64,000 bases of DNA from Coprinellus micaceus (taxonomy: Eukaryota; Basidiomycota; Agaricomycetes; Agaricales; Psathyrellaceae), in the NCBI GenBank assembly GCA_951394405.1, contig OX596346.1:1860001-1924000 (forward strand). Reading direction: 5' to 3'. Below the pieces are notes generated by a model. It worked only from the letters and a program-made list of their open reading frames with translations, searched no databases and was not told the DNA's origin. The position numbers were made by a program, and so were the translations under genes. Numbering within the stretch: the first letter of the stretch is position 1; every line of letters begins with the position of its first letter. Below are positions 33,101-44,699 of the stretch, piece by piece.

Positions 33101-33668
33101 GATGGACAAGTACTTCAAGATTCAACGCGCGCGTGAAGAGGTCGACCGACTTAATATCGAAGTCAAGCGCGTTTTGACCCACATTCAAGATGAAGAAAAC
33201 TACCTACTCGCAATTGAAGAAGACACACACCAGATGGACCCGACTCTGGCGTTCCACATCAGTAATTATCGCCTGGAACGCACGCGCTACTCCGACCTCC
33301 ACATCCGCCGCCTCAACAAGCTGACTGGGCTCAAGGGATTTACCGGGGACATCTTACCAGGTGAGAGCATCGACCCTACCCTTCGTGAAGGCAGTAGGCT
33401 GCTCCGACCCGACTCCTCCAGTATGGCGGTTGATCCTCGCCAACCAGCAGGTGAGGTTTGGGTGGATGAACCCTACTCATCTATCAGCGGGGCAGGAGTT
33501 AATTCTGCTTCGATGGCAGTTGAAAAGGAGCAGGGTCGGGGCGGGGCCGTGGGTCCTCTGGAAGAGGAGGAGAATGACGACGCCCTCCTTGAGACGCAAT
33601 TTCAGATATTTTCTATCGCTGGTGATGACCTGGGTTCGAGGCCTCCGCTGGGGTTTGGGGAGGTGTAA
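30121..33668 (+). pseudogene. KDZ transposase, CxC1-like, degraded
   Basis: Eight exons: 30121-30292, 30353-30569, 30623-30825, 30861-31697, 31756-32132, 32201-32417, 32455-32810 and 32872-33668. Family landmarks in order: YEVQVLDVFS, HLRCPHLAIEPFVKALCDL, ACPACTYEL, VTMDGNDSLKR, IFDETGIF, GYDIGCQF, SFHGHAHNRLCQL, EGCERLFSKSNAL, FELTKMNMAQTGYKLRKHI and WDKVVEYAFLADFD. The acidic residues in MDGN, YDIGC and EGCER fit the predicted RNase H-fold catalytic set. Damage: TGA at 30651-30653 after RTR; two apparent single-base insertions between 30878 and 30897; TGA at 31318-31320 where the family has a second Arg. The 3' half is intact. The 35- and 37-nt introns are unusually short and uncertain. Confidence 0.85.
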
Positions 33669-34120
33669 GCCCACCAGTAGAAGGCAAGGCAGACCGGGTT
33701 TGAGTTTGAAGCGCAGTACTAGCCCGCAGGGTAATAATCAATACACTCCTATTTCAAATAGATAGGCCTTACAGCTTTCGTGCCCTACTGGCATCTCATG
33801 ACACGGCCTCGTGCGCAGCCCCGAAAATATAACTATTCTGCTATGCACTACAATGTCACACCGGCACGCCGATGCTCGCCGGGCAAGCTCATTGGCCGGG
33901 AAGTCATGCATATCACGACTATACATTAAAATAGGATCCCTAGGCCTACGCTACTGCAAGATTAAAATTGGTGGTGCTTGGACCCAGCGTCGAGCGGGGG
34001 TGGAGCAGTGCCATCAGACGCCGCCGCCGCCCTGACCGACACCGAGCGCCCTGGGACCCGATCATTACCTCCGGAGCCCCCTGAGCCGGACCCCCTGACC
34101 TCCCACCCTACCATACACCA

Positions 34121-34251
34121 AGTCCCCAGGCGGGAATTAGCCAAGAAATAACGAAGAAAGAGGAACGAGGCCAAACCGAGCCTAACTAGGCCCGTAGGTG
34201 CACCACACCTACTGGCCTAACTAGGCCCGAAACTTGGTGATCTCAGGTGCT
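34121..34251 (-). repeat. Right terminal inverted repeat of the KDZ element
   Basis: Reverse complement of the left repeat, including both GGCCTAGTTAGGCC-type palindromes and the AGGTGTGGTGCACCT core. A weaker extension reaches inward to about 33965. Confidence 0.9.
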
Positions 34252-34925
34252 GCTCGGTTGGTTGGAAAGAGACGCTAGTGTTCAAGCTTCAAGGTGCGGC
34301 CACCAGTGGGGACCCGAAGGGCTGCTGGTGCCAGCGCATTTGGGCCACAGAGAGGGGGAGCAACGGAGGTCAGGGGGCATGAATTTCGGTGGGAGGGGGA
34401 GACGTGGGCAGGGGCAATAGGGAGTAAGGCCAGACAAGAACGGGGTCCAAGCAGCTGTCGAGCGCCGAGAGGGTTGGGCCATTTTGTGGCTATGGCCATT
34501 CAAGGTTCGCAAAGGTCTGGGAGAGAGCGAGAGCCGGGAGCATATTGGACGTTCGAGCCTGAGATGACGAGCCGAGAGCAGCGATTCGGCAGTGCATCGT
34601 ATCGATGGATTGAGGTCTGTTTCGTTGATGTCTCCTATTGCTCGACAGGAGGTGTATGGGTGCCATATGCGCCGTGGCAAAGTCTCCTGGATTTTGGGGA
34701 AAGCCGCTTTGGCCGCCGTTGAGTCGGACAAAGTAAAATCGCTGGAGGTCCGCCGCAGTCGAATCTAGGAAGGGGTTTCATAACCACAGGGTTGGTCTTG
34801 ATTCCTCTGTCTCAAATCGTTGCATAGGAGGCGGAGCTTTGGATCCTGAGAGGGCGTTGAGAAAGGTAGAGCCGTTTCAATTGCGGTGGGGAGGCGAACT
34901 TGAACATGGGAAGCAGGAAGAGAAA
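34252..34925 (+). repeat. Left arm (inner part) of the inverted duplication
   Basis: Immediately after the composite element, the sequence aligns as reverse complement with about 44040-44690. Shared blocks include GTCTCCTATTGCTCGA, GGAGGCGGAGCTTTGGA and GAACTTGAACATGGGA and their complements. Frames at 34294-34722 (+) and 44085-44699 (-) correspond, but no family was recognised. Confidence 0.75.
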
Positions 34926-35295
34926 TGCAACACACCTATGTAAGCCCAGCCGCGACTCGGAGCTTCCTCGGCATCCCCTGTCAGCCAGTGATCCCATCAA
35001 CCATGCCGGCAAGACGCGGCACGTCCAAGCCAACCTCGGAAGCGCTCAGGCTTACTCAGAGCTCTCACCCCGTCCCGTCTTTTCTGGTGCGTCATTCCTC
35101 CTCCTCCCTGAGCTCGTCGCTGGGCTAACCATTGCTTGGGTCCTCCTTCTCCTACTATCCGTGGTTCTCATTTACCTTTACTGGCCGCTCCATCGACTAC
35201 TCCTTGACATTGACTGTCCCATACCGTCCTCCCCCCTCTCCCTGCCTCCCTGCCTCCTTCCCGGTACCCGTCTCTTCAGGCATAGAAAAGCAGCC

Positions 35296-35779
35296 ATGGC
35301 AGCCCCACCAACCTCCCAAGCCATCAAAAGCTTGTACCACAACATGCTCCGCTCAAGCCAGGGCTTCAGCAGCTACAACTTCAGGGAGTACTTTATGCGG
35401 CGGACAAAGGATACTTTCCGGGAGATCCAGGTACGTTTTGGGCATTCCTTCCTACTGTGCTTTTGAGGTAGAGACGGTCTGACGAATGCCCCTTACCCTT
35501 TTCACCAACCACCTCCCCTCCCCGGCTCGACGTCACTCACCCATTTCTCCACACACTCCCTCACCTATACACCCTACACAGGCCGAATCCGACCCAACCC
35601 GCCTCTCGACGCTCTACGCCGCCGCCCAGCGCGAATCCGGCGTCATCCGCCGGAGCGCCATCGTCAACCAGCTGTACGGGGGACCGAAGCTCGCTGTTGA
35701 GCTTCAGGACAAGGAGGTGGAGGCGGGTGAGATGGAGGGGAGGGCGCTGGAGAGGGGGTTGGATAGGGGGAATAACTAG
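35296..35779 (+). CDS. isd11: Isd11/LYRM4, LYR-motif subunit of the mitochondrial cysteine desulfurase
   Basis: Two exons (35296-35430 and 35582-35779) give 110 residues. The first exon carries the LYR-type helix (SLYHNMLRSS) and the family signature YNFREYFMRRTKDTFRE, close to yeast Isd11 NYNFREYFLSKTR. The second has the VIRRSAIVNQLY segment that matches the LKRQSVISQMY region. In mitochondria Isd11 binds and stabilises the Nfs1 desulfurase with acyl carrier protein for Fe-S cluster assembly. The ATG at 35296 was chosen because it starts the conserved domain; the frame is open upstream. It lies just beyond the inner end of the left duplication arm. Confidence 0.92.
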
Positions 35780-36185
35780 GTTGAGGCTAGGGGAGGAGGA
35801 GAGGGGTCGATCGAGAGGACGTGTGGGTTGGAACTACGGGTTGGAGCACGACTCTGAGCAAAGAGCTGTGGAATGTGTTTGATCTGAAGAAGTAGAGGAG
35901 GCGGGTTCTAGGAGGACGGACGGAGGAGATCTGCGTAGTACATCGAAGGAGGGAGAGGCCCTCTCCATCCCTGTAACACCCCAAAACCCCAAGACACGAA
36001 TCGACATACCGTCGGCACGAGGCACGCATGCAGCCTCGACCAAGTACACATGCTCTCACAAGTACCGTCTAAATACGGCTCCGCTTACGAAGAGCAGGGA
36101 TTATTAGATTCTTTTTGATTACTTCTAATACACTAATGCACCACATCACGGTGATGTACCTACACCGCCCATCCTACTTGAGCCT

Positions 36186-37318
36186 TTACCAAACCCTCCA
36201 CCAACTCTTTCCCCTCCCCTCCTTCCCACCCACCTCTTCTACCCGCTCCACATGACTCGCCTCCGCCACCGTTGGCGGGTGCACCGACCCCGTCGTCGCT
36301 CCCACCGCGCCCTTCTCATGCTTAACCACCGTCGGTCCTTTCACCACCCTCTGGCTCCCCAACACCTCTTCCTCTTTCGCAGCGACCTCGGCTTCGCGTA
36401 AACGTTCGGCGAATTCGGCTTTCTCGAGGTTATCTTTGGACTGTCGTTGTTTGAGTAGCTGGAGGATCTTGGAATCTGTCTTGGCTAATAGAGCGTCTTT
36501 GTCTTGTTGTGTGGACGAGGGAGAGGCGAGGGTGAGGATGAGAGCGTCGACGCTCGATTCCAAAGCGGCGTTTTCTTCGCGTTGGCGTTTGAGTGCCATG
36601 CTGCCGCCGACGAGGGCGACGAGGGTTAGGCCTTGGAGACCTGTGTATTATTTGGTTAGTACGATCTATGACCTTCACCGATATGAACCCAAGCTCCGTG
36701 GTCACAACCACAGGTGAATCGAAGAGGGAGAATGAAGGACGAAGAGGAGGAGACTCGCCTACACGTGCCCGCATCCAGTAGTTCATTGATTTCGATTTTC
36801 CCTGCCGCATCTTGACGGCGGACATGGTGAGTGCTAGGGTGGTGGCCAGGCAGCCTGAAGAGTCCACGAGGTCCATGTTTAGATTGAGAGGGGGGTAGGT
36901 GGGAAGGTGGAAGAGGAGGGCGATGGAGAGGGATGGGGAGCAGAGAGAGTGGGTGCGAGATGGAGGATATGGGGAGGATGGTGGGGGTAGGAGATAGAGA
37001 GGGAAGATAGGGTAGATGAAGTGTGGAGAAGAGAGGGGGCGAGCGGACAGAGAATGGGAGCGGGAGGAGGAAGCAAGGGCAGGCAACGAGGCGAGGCAAG
37101 GACAACGGAAGCGAAGCCAGTGTGAATTCAGGAGAGTCATCGAGTCGAAACGGAAGAGCAAAGAGAGGCAGACCAACATCAGTCAACGCCAGAAACTGGA
37201 CAGAAGCTGGAGGTGACGCACCAGCAGGTACCCAGGGATTCTCCTTGAACTTCCTGCTGAACTTCTCGGTCCATGTTTCGTAGCCATAGGGGTATGGGTT
37301 CATCGGTGGGGCCGACAT
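36186..37318 (-). CDS. rcf1: Rcf1-like respiratory supercomplex factor (HIG1 domain)
   Basis: Three exons (37222-37318, 36765-36854, 36186-36640) give about 213 residues. The N-terminus reads ETWTEKFSRKFKENPWVP and continues across the first intron into GCLATTLALTMSAVKMRQGKS, the typical start of the HIG1 domain with its first membrane helix. The second helix (LQGLTLVALVGGSMAL) follows the second intron. A charged, helical C-terminal tail (LLKQRQSKDNLEKAEF) resembles Rcf1 proteins. Rcf1 sits in the mitochondrial inner membrane and associates complexes III and IV. The first intron is 367 nt, long for this locus; the second donor (GCAC/GTGTAG) was chosen to keep the frame. Confidence 0.88.
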
Positions 37319-37714
37319 CTTCTCTTTCTTCCTTTCCGGAGTTCTGCAAGTAGTTTTGAGGGAGGTAGAATGTGGAGGGATAGAGTCGAGCTTGAGTCTG
37401 TGGTGCAGAGCGTGATTCAGTTGCAGCAACGTCGTATGAACCACAGAACGCTTATTTAGCCTGCAGCAAATGTCTAGAGGAGTTTGTGACTCCTGTGCAG
37501 AGAAGAGGGTCCAAGGTCGTGGTGGAGCGGAGGAAGGCGCGTCGACTGCCATTGGGTCTGGGCGCTTGGGTTTGATTGCCGGATTTGATATGTCATCATC
37601 GAATTTTAATTGGCCGGCTTTGCTGTTGAACCAAGTTTTGCTTGGGCTCGTTCATATCTCTTGATCTCGACCCTCATCTCCCTCACCGCCTCGGCTAGGG
37701 ATACCACACAGACC
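37319..37714. promoter_or_regulatory. Bidirectional promoter region between RCF1 and URM1
   Basis: 396 bp separate the two divergent start codons. No strong TATA box was seen on either side; there is an AT-rich patch at 37585-37615. The arrangement implies a shared upstream region. Confidence 0.45.
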
Positions 37715-38178
37715 ATGGCAGCCACGATATCGATCAAAGTAGAGTTCAGCGGCGGGCTCGAGCTCCTCTTTGATAACAAGCGATCGCACAAGCTTTCCTT
37801 GTCTCCCATCGTCCCCCTGAACAACGACACAAAGAAAGATCTAGTCGTAGCTGAAGGGGAGGGGAAACCGACGGACGTGGCGTACCTCATTGCGTACCTG
37901 CGGGACCATCTGCTGCAGGAAAGGGCAGAGCTGTTCGAGGAGGGTGGGACTGTGTACGTTTCCCCTCCCTCTGTTACCCTTTCCGTCATTCCACTTTCGT
38001 TTCGTTTGTTCACTTACACATACCTCCATCGAACACCTGGATGACTCAAACCCACTACAGCCGACCCGGGATCCTCGTCCTCGTGAACGACACTGACTGG
38101 GAACTCGAGGGCGAGGGTGAGTACGCGGTGCAGGATGGGGACGAGATAGTGTTTATCTCGACGCTCCACGGAGGCTAG
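37715..38178 (+). CDS. urm1: Urm1 ubiquitin-related modifier and sulfur carrier
   Basis: Two exons (37715-37953 and 38061-38178) give 118 residues. The start [20 protein letters not shown], the middle [13 protein letters not shown] and the end [13 protein letters not shown] match the Urm1 beta-grasp family, including the C-terminal Gly-Gly that is adenylated and thiocarboxylated by Uba4. Urm1 supplies sulfur for 2-thiolation of tRNA wobble uridine and can also be conjugated to proteins. A roughly 15-residue insertion ([11 protein letters not shown] area) makes it slightly longer than yeast Urm1. The second exon is joined in frame by a GTACGT-ACAG intron. Confidence 0.93.
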
Positions 38179-40945
38179 ATCGCGTTGGTCTCCAATTTCT
38201 ACGGAGGCGAACGATTTGGTCCTTCATCCATCCCCGTATCTCTCGCCCTCTCTCCAGAGCGCTTCTCCAGTTTACGACCAGGAACGCGATGCTTCCAACG
38301 CCGACATGACAGTCCCCCGTCTTTCTCGCCGAAACTCATTCCTCCCATAAGCCAAAGCCCGACTGCCCACCCCATTCATACCAGAAATATACCTCTCCCT
38401 TGCTTCGAGCCTCGCCTTACTTTCGCCGAATATTTCCACGCCGGCGAGCGCGCTTTCAAAAGACACTGGATAGCTCGGGAGAGGGAGGCGAAGCAGCCTC
38501 TCCTTATCTCTCTACCTCACTTTCGCTTACCCGACGCGGGATGCCGGGGAGCGCTTCGAGCGATGCACGAGGTAGTGTCGCTCGTGTTTAATCAACTTAA
38601 AGTCCCCATTCGACGGGATGTTGTTTTCGAATAGTATCAGAAGCAAGCGCATTCCACCACCTTTCGTTGCATGTCCCAACGCAGAATGCTGGGTTGACTT
38701 AGACCGACTCTGGGAAACCGCATGTGTCCCCGAACCCGAACGAAGGCAGCTCGAGCTTGCTTCGCTTTCCCTTGACCTGTCTGGGAGACAAATCCGAGTA
38801 TGCATGTCACGATAGGGACGAGATGGGCCAGGTTCGTTCGCCGTTCGAACGACATCGTTTACTCTATCGCAAGATCTGCGTCCATCTGCGCCTTCGCTCG
38901 ATTTCCCATCCCATACCATCTCCCTGGCTTCCTTCCATCCCCCGAAGTACCTCTTCTTAGTTTTTACATCCTCCCACTCTCTCCTTGCTCGAATCTCGGG
39001 ATACCCATCACAACCTATAATCTCTACACCCTTCACACCAACCGCACCTCTTTGGACCGCCGCACCCACTTTCGCCGAACCTCGCCCCTTTCACAGGCCG
39101 AAGCTATAAAGCCAATACTCACGATCCATTTACCCTCGAACGTCATCACATTGAAACACATTGATAACTCCCGATCCTTTCCCTTCCTTCGAGCCAAGGT
39201 CACTCTTCCTCGTTTAACTAAGCCGGGGCCCTCGCACAATACACGAGGTAGTGCTGCGAGGGGACGCCTTCCTAGGTAATTGCCGCAGTCTACCTGTGGA
39301 AACGCATTTCATAATTACTCATGCCAAAGAAGTCGATCAACCATCCGGGTCCCACTTCTCCGGTCCCAGCAGCCCTCTTCCGGCGCTAGTTTCTTTCAGC
39401 GTGCCCTAATAGAAGATAGCGATACACTCCCGGGGGACAATCAGGGCATACCGCAGCTTCGGTGCAGGCCCCATGGGCAAGGCGTCATTCTCGAAAAGCG
39501 CCCGGGTAGGCGCCTGCATTCCGGCTTTAGGCGCGTGTATGTGATCTGGGATTATTGTCCAGCCAACTCTTCATCTCTTCGACAAGGGCAAGGAAGGGAC
39601 CCATGTCTCTGGCGCGATCTGGACGAGTACACAAACGGGTTTGATTCGCCCTTCCCTAGTTTGGCGAAGAGGCGAAGAGTATTTTTTGCCCCACGATGGG
39701 TGCGGGATTCCGTAGGTCCCCTCCCTCGCCGGTTGAAGGATTTCGTTTGCTCGATCACAAGGCGCTTTGACCCATTTTCTCGTTTCACACTCCACCGCGC
39801 CACCTCATCGCCCGCCCCACCAGCACGCCGCCCTCATGTCGTTCATTCCACTTTTTATTCCTAATTTTCCTTCATCTCGCTGTGAGCGTCCCTTTTATTA
39901 TAGATTATCCAGATCCCATTAACCTCATCGTTCCGACCCTTGCATATTAGAGCAATGCCGCACTTCATCCCCCTCCCACGCCCCAACATCACTCGCCCAC
40001 TCTCAGCGCGACCGAGCTTGACGAATCAACTCACCCTTATTGGACACAAGCGAACGGCCCCATAGCCTTGCCCGCCCCCTACCCTCCAAGACCCCAACCA
40101 GAAATAGGCGACAGATCGAGGGTAGATGGAAACTGGGAGGCGCCCCATGGGGTAGTCACTCGTGCTTCGCCCTGCCTCCCTCATATCGGATCGATCGCTT
40201 CGAACTGCCGGGAAGGCGCTTCTGCATGAAGCTGAATTGGAGGTAGGATGGGCTGGCGTATATGCACAGCAATTTTCGGGAGCACTCGTGTGGAGAAAGC
40301 TGCGAGCGGAGGGACGAGGAATTCGCTTAGAGTGGTTCGGGAGAAGGATGGGTCGAGGGTGTGAAGCTGTAGCGTGCTATGCAGGAGGCTCCAGCGCACG
40401 TACCCAGGGTAGAGTGCGATTGTATCGTGGTTTCCGCTACACTGCGTGAGGCGACTCCTTTTCAAGTGGGTGTTTCCTGACTTTTGATTTAGGGTTCAAT
40501 GTTTCCCTTAGAACCCTCACCATTCACACCGACGAGGAGAAGCCCGGAGAAGTTCGACTGCGCTTGTTTCTTTAGGACCTTCTCCAACCCAAGAGGAAAG
40601 CTCAACTTAGAGGTCGCCGCGGGCCTACCATGGGCCCAGGTTATTGAACTTGGCCCCGGCAAAAAGGGCCACCCGCCGACGTTTTCGCAAAGGAATTCCG
40701 GACGACGCTCGTCTCATGTCATATGATGGATCGACGACAAGCCCTGAAGAATCTCTGCGGTTCGTTCCGCCGCGAGCCAAAGCTGTGGCTTTAATGGTGT
40801 ACAGAACAGCAGAGGCGGAATTCCATGAACTTGACTCGGCCAGGGGTCGGCGGAAAGGGTGGAACGAACCTCAATTTTGAATGAGAAGTCACCACGCCCA
40901 AAGGGGATCGGTTGAAGGAAAGAGGGCGTGGCCAGGGCTTGGTAA
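38179..40945. other. Long stretch without a recognisable gene
   Basis: Frames of up to 194 codons exist on both strands (39280-39864 + and 38527-39069 -), but their translations are low in hydrophobic core patterns and look random. The segment 40371-40450 resembles 43206-43290 in direct orientation (shared CAGCGCA-GT-CCCAG and CG-TATATCGTG blocks). Confidence 0.45.
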
Positions 40946-40954
40946 GTATAAGTA
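40946..40954 (+). promoter_or_regulatory. TATA-like box of pseudokinase K4
   Basis: GTATAAGTA lies 77 bp upstream of the K4 start codon, in the same relative position as in K2. Confidence 0.45.
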
Positions 40955-41030
40955 GTCTGAGGTTTCGTCGGGGATGTTTGCACCACCCTTCTTCACCCCA
41001 CCCCCTGTCTAGAGACTCACATCCCCCCTT

Positions 41031-42156
41031 ATGGGTTCCCTCGTCTCCCGGTTTGCCGTTCCTGAGCAAGATGAGGGCCAACCTCATAGGGGTCCGGTCG
41101 TCTCTGACGTAGATGTCTACATCGTCACGGACAGTGTGAGCTGTCTAGACGCTGTTACGAACGTCTACTATGGGCACTACCGTGAACTGCCTGCGCGGTT
41201 CAAAGAGTACCGCTCTTTGTGCCGTCATGCTGAGGAAGGCATTGACGTTCGTGCGGTGCGTAATTATATGATTGAAATCGATTCGAAAAACTGACCTACC
41301 TGATCGACCCGTGCGTAACCAGACACTCATGAACGAGGCTCGCCTCCGCCGCCTCCATTGGACTGCGAAACACGTCCCCATCGCCGGTGTATACCAAGCA
41401 AATCTTGCTCTTGGTAGCCGCTCCTATCTCATCGAAGCACCATACCGTTACGTCGGGCTCAAGGAATACCTTGTGGCTCGTGCTGACATAGACCGCATAT
41501 TGCTGGTAAGCTCTATTGGTGCTCTATTTACTTGCTCCGTGTTTGCTGAACCTTCTATGTGCCCAGCTGAAGGAGGCTCTGGAAATTGTAGAAGACCTCC
41601 ACTCCAAGGGCTTGGTTCTGGGGACCATTCGACTCAAGACCTTCGTCGTCTGCCCTTTGGGGAGGCTCCTTCTTTCGGCATTCGACAGCATGTGCGTGGA
41701 GGACCCGAACTCGCCGTTCCGCCCGATCCCCAGTCCTTCATTGGATTCGATGGGATGCATGGCCCCTGAGCTCCTTCACTCGCTGAAGGCCGATGGGATC
41801 GCATGTCTGACCAAAGCGACCGACACTTACGCTGTGGGGTGTTTTGGGTATGAGGTAACGTCGGGCGTCTGTAGTGGCTAGCTTTCATATTCATAACTCA
41901 TCGCCCTTCATAGCTACTCACGGACTCCACCCTTTTTTCGGGGAAGTACAGGGGGTACCCGACGCATATGGCCCAGTTCCAGCTAATCGACGATGTTGTC
42001 GACCTTGGGAAGCGTCCCGAAAAGCCCTCGATAGATGTCTGCGCCCGCTTAGGCCTGACAAACAAGGTCTGGAGTGTTCTTGAGGCGTGCTGGTCGACAA
42101 ACCCATCCAGTGGGCCGTCAGTGCCTGAGATCCGCGCTAGATTTGAGTTTCCCTGA
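41031..42156 (+). CDS. Pseudokinase-like protein, copy K4 (intact)
   Basis: Four exons (41031-41255, 41323-41505, 41567-41854, 41914-42156) give 312 residues. Exons 2 and 3 have exactly the same lengths as in K2 (183 and 288 nt), and all junctions are phase 0. It reads LVLGTIRLKTFVV where HRD is expected and LSAFDSM where DFG is expected. MAPELL and DTYAVGCFGYE are retained. The last exon is more diverged: LLTGxxPF has become LLTDSTLF, and the late RPS arginine is replaced (SGPSVPEI). It lies in the spacer between the duplication arms and is the only copy there. Confidence 0.85.
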
Positions 42157-44039
42157 TTAAAGACGCGTTCACGGCGCATGACAGCGCACGGTGTGTTGCC
42201 TACCCCATCTCCCGATAGCGTTCCGATCTCAACTACATATTCCTAGGCCGCGTGCCAGTTTTTCGAGCTTCCATGTGCACTATCTCCCCCTTCATTTGTG
42301 TTGTTCTCGCGGGTACCAGCAACGCAGGTCGCTGCTATTATAGTTTACAATCGACCTTGTTACGTATCCCATCCTTGCACTTCGACATCATCCACTTTGC
42401 CCGTCATTCAAAGGAAATGTAATAGTAGGTGCTTTGAACGTACTCAATGTAAGTATCACCGTCGGGTTTCTTATGGCGGAATGTGAAGGAGTCTCATACC
42501 TTTGCGGTGGCCGCAAGATCAGGGACCATGGAATGTTAACTTGTAAACATTAGGGCTTCAACCTCGGGTGCAGAGGGCCTCGGCTTCTTCGATGGATCAT
42601 CAACGAGGGTTCGAGAATGTCATTTCCGCCGGAGAGGGTCGAGCGGTCTGGGGGTAGCGATCGGCATTCTTCTACATCTCAACCCCCCAATTGTTGCACC
42701 CTTGGTAGAACTTAAACGCCACCCGCTCTCCCTGACTTAACGAGAAGGTACAAGCCCTGCGATATACCGAGATGTTGGGTTTTGTCTCCCCGAATACTCC
42801 GAACCAAAATGAATCATCATAGGCATAAGCTTGGACTCCCGCTGAGGAATACTATTGCCTACTCTACACTACATACTCATCGCACCTACCCTTGGGTAGT
42901 TGGAGTATCGGCAACATGAGAAGCAAACACCTAGGCTTCCAATTCAAGCGACACACTGAGACTCCATATATGGGTGTCCCATTCTGTGTACGCGGATCTA
43001 CGTGCTTCCCATGTTGGTACCCTGCATTGGTCCCAACTGTCGGGAAGAAATTTCCACATGAAGTAGGATGAGAGGTAAGGATAATTACTTTCCGAACACA
43101 GGGATTTCGGAGATGAAAATGGTATGAGAATGGAGTGTGATTGAAAGAATTCGTGTACAAGGTTTCCGGGGGAAGTTGGAAGGGAGCCAGAACGAAGAGG
43201 TTATAACGGGGCGGGGTGCTGCAGCGCATGTGCCCAGATAGAATGCGACTATATCGTGTGCTTTGCTCTTGAATTGGGCGCCGCAGCCAAAACCCTTGGT
43301 GATACCTGTTGAGGATGGTGATCCCAAGATCAATTGGTACACTCAGCATGACTCGGCGCTTACCAAATGGGCGCTCGCCAACTAGCGTGGTAGGTCCATG
43401 TGAGCCGCGAAGTCGCGTTATTGGACTTAGCGCTCAAACATATGAACTACATGCGACTCGAGTAATTGCAAAAGGTCGGACCACTCAGCGCCTAACCGCC
43501 AACTGGTGGCAGCGCGAGCGCCTATAGGTAATGACGCCAAGGCACATGCCCCTGAAACTCATCCGACTTCCGGAATCCGATGGTGGTTCCTAGATCCCGG
43601 TTGTCTGGTCTAGGCTTGCAGCTGCTTGCAGAGGGAATAAGAAATGTAGTGCCTCGTGGCGGCTATTACATACGTATCACCGTTATGTACGGAAGGCAAT
43701 CGTGGAGCCTAGGCGGAATCGGTGAGGCTGAGAGCTGTGTGGCGCTGGTATCGGTGCTGTACGCGGGTTGGAAGCGACATCCCATCAGGAACGTCGTGAG
43801 TCGATAGCCGCCTGCAGGCCGGGAGGCATCCAGAGTAAAAGTATACACGCTACCTTGCTGCAATTCGTACGAGCTCGCACTCGCAGGGGGCCTGCCGGTG
43901 GAGGGATCGGCCTGAGCGGTTCCGAAGTTGGCTTGGGCCAGCACCGCCTGCCGCCTCTTGCCAGCGTGCGTGATGGGGCCCGGGCTGACGGGGCACTGGA
44001 CGCCGAGGAAGCTCCGAGTTGTTCAACTCAGGCGCGTTT
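42157..44039. other. Spacer without a recognisable gene
   Basis: No domain or exon chain was found. A minus frame at 42864-43349 and short frames elsewhere have no recognisable motif. The right duplication arm begins near 44040. Confidence 0.45.
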
Positions 44040-44699
44040 GCCTTTAGATCCCTTCCTGCCTCCCATGTTCAAGTTTCGCCTCGTTCACCGCAATTGAAAA
44101 GGCTCCACGTTTCTCAGCGTCCTCGCTGGCTCCAAAGTTCCGCCTCCTATGCAATGACTCGAGACAGAGGAAATCAAGACCAGCTTTGTGGTTATGAATC
44201 CCTTTCCTGGATTCGACTGCGGCGGACCTCCAGCGATTTTACTTCGTCTTGACTCAACAGTGTCCAAAGCGTCTTTTTCGGTATCGAGGAGACTATTCGA
44301 CGAAGCTTCTTGTGTCGCCCTGTAGAACCCCAAAACACCTCTCGAGCAATAGGAGACATCAACGAAGCATTGAACATCGATGCATCGATACGATGTCCTG
44401 CCGAATCGCTCCTCCCGGTTTGCCACCCCAGGATCCAACGTCAAATATGCTTCCGACCCTCTCTCTCTCTCCGACTTTCGCGAACCTTGAACGACTATAA
44501 CCGCAGAATGCTCCAATCCTCTCGGTTCTTGACAGCTGGTTGGACCCACTTCTGATCTACCCTTACCCCCTATTTCCCCTACCCACGTCTCCCGTCTCCC
44601 ATCGAACATCTTACCCCCTACCTCCGCTCCTCCTCCTTCCCTGTTGTTCCTAAAGGCCACACGTCGAACACCGCCTTTTTTTTGGACCGGCTGAGTCAC

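Larger units (their letters stand above)
17280..34251. mobile_element. Giant composite KDZ transposon carrying a TET/JBP gene (17.0 kb; about 10.8 kb without nested Copia)
   Basis: The element is bounded by inverted repeats of about 131 bp (17280-17410 and 34121-34251), with weaker similarity to about 17570 and 33965. The flanks on both sides are homologous to one contiguous stretch of the inverted partner arm (near 44690-44705), an independent empty site. TGCTC abuts both ends (TGCTCa before, TGCTCg after), a candidate short target duplication. It contains five element-like genes: accessory protein (-), small acidic protein (+), TET/JBP dioxygenase (-), small basic coiled-coil protein (+) and KDZ transposase (+). 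A Copia retrotransposon is nested at 18882-25089. The transposase is broken, so this copy is probably immobile unless helped in trans. Confidence 0.85.

Noticed and set aside
34294..34722. 142-codon frame and its 204-codon counterpart at 44085-44699
   Set aside because: The similarity is explained by the DNA duplication; frames on the opposite strand are equally long and no domain is seen.
38527..39069. 180-codon minus-strand frame downstream of URM1
   Set aside because: Composition looks random and an overlapping plus frame is just as long.
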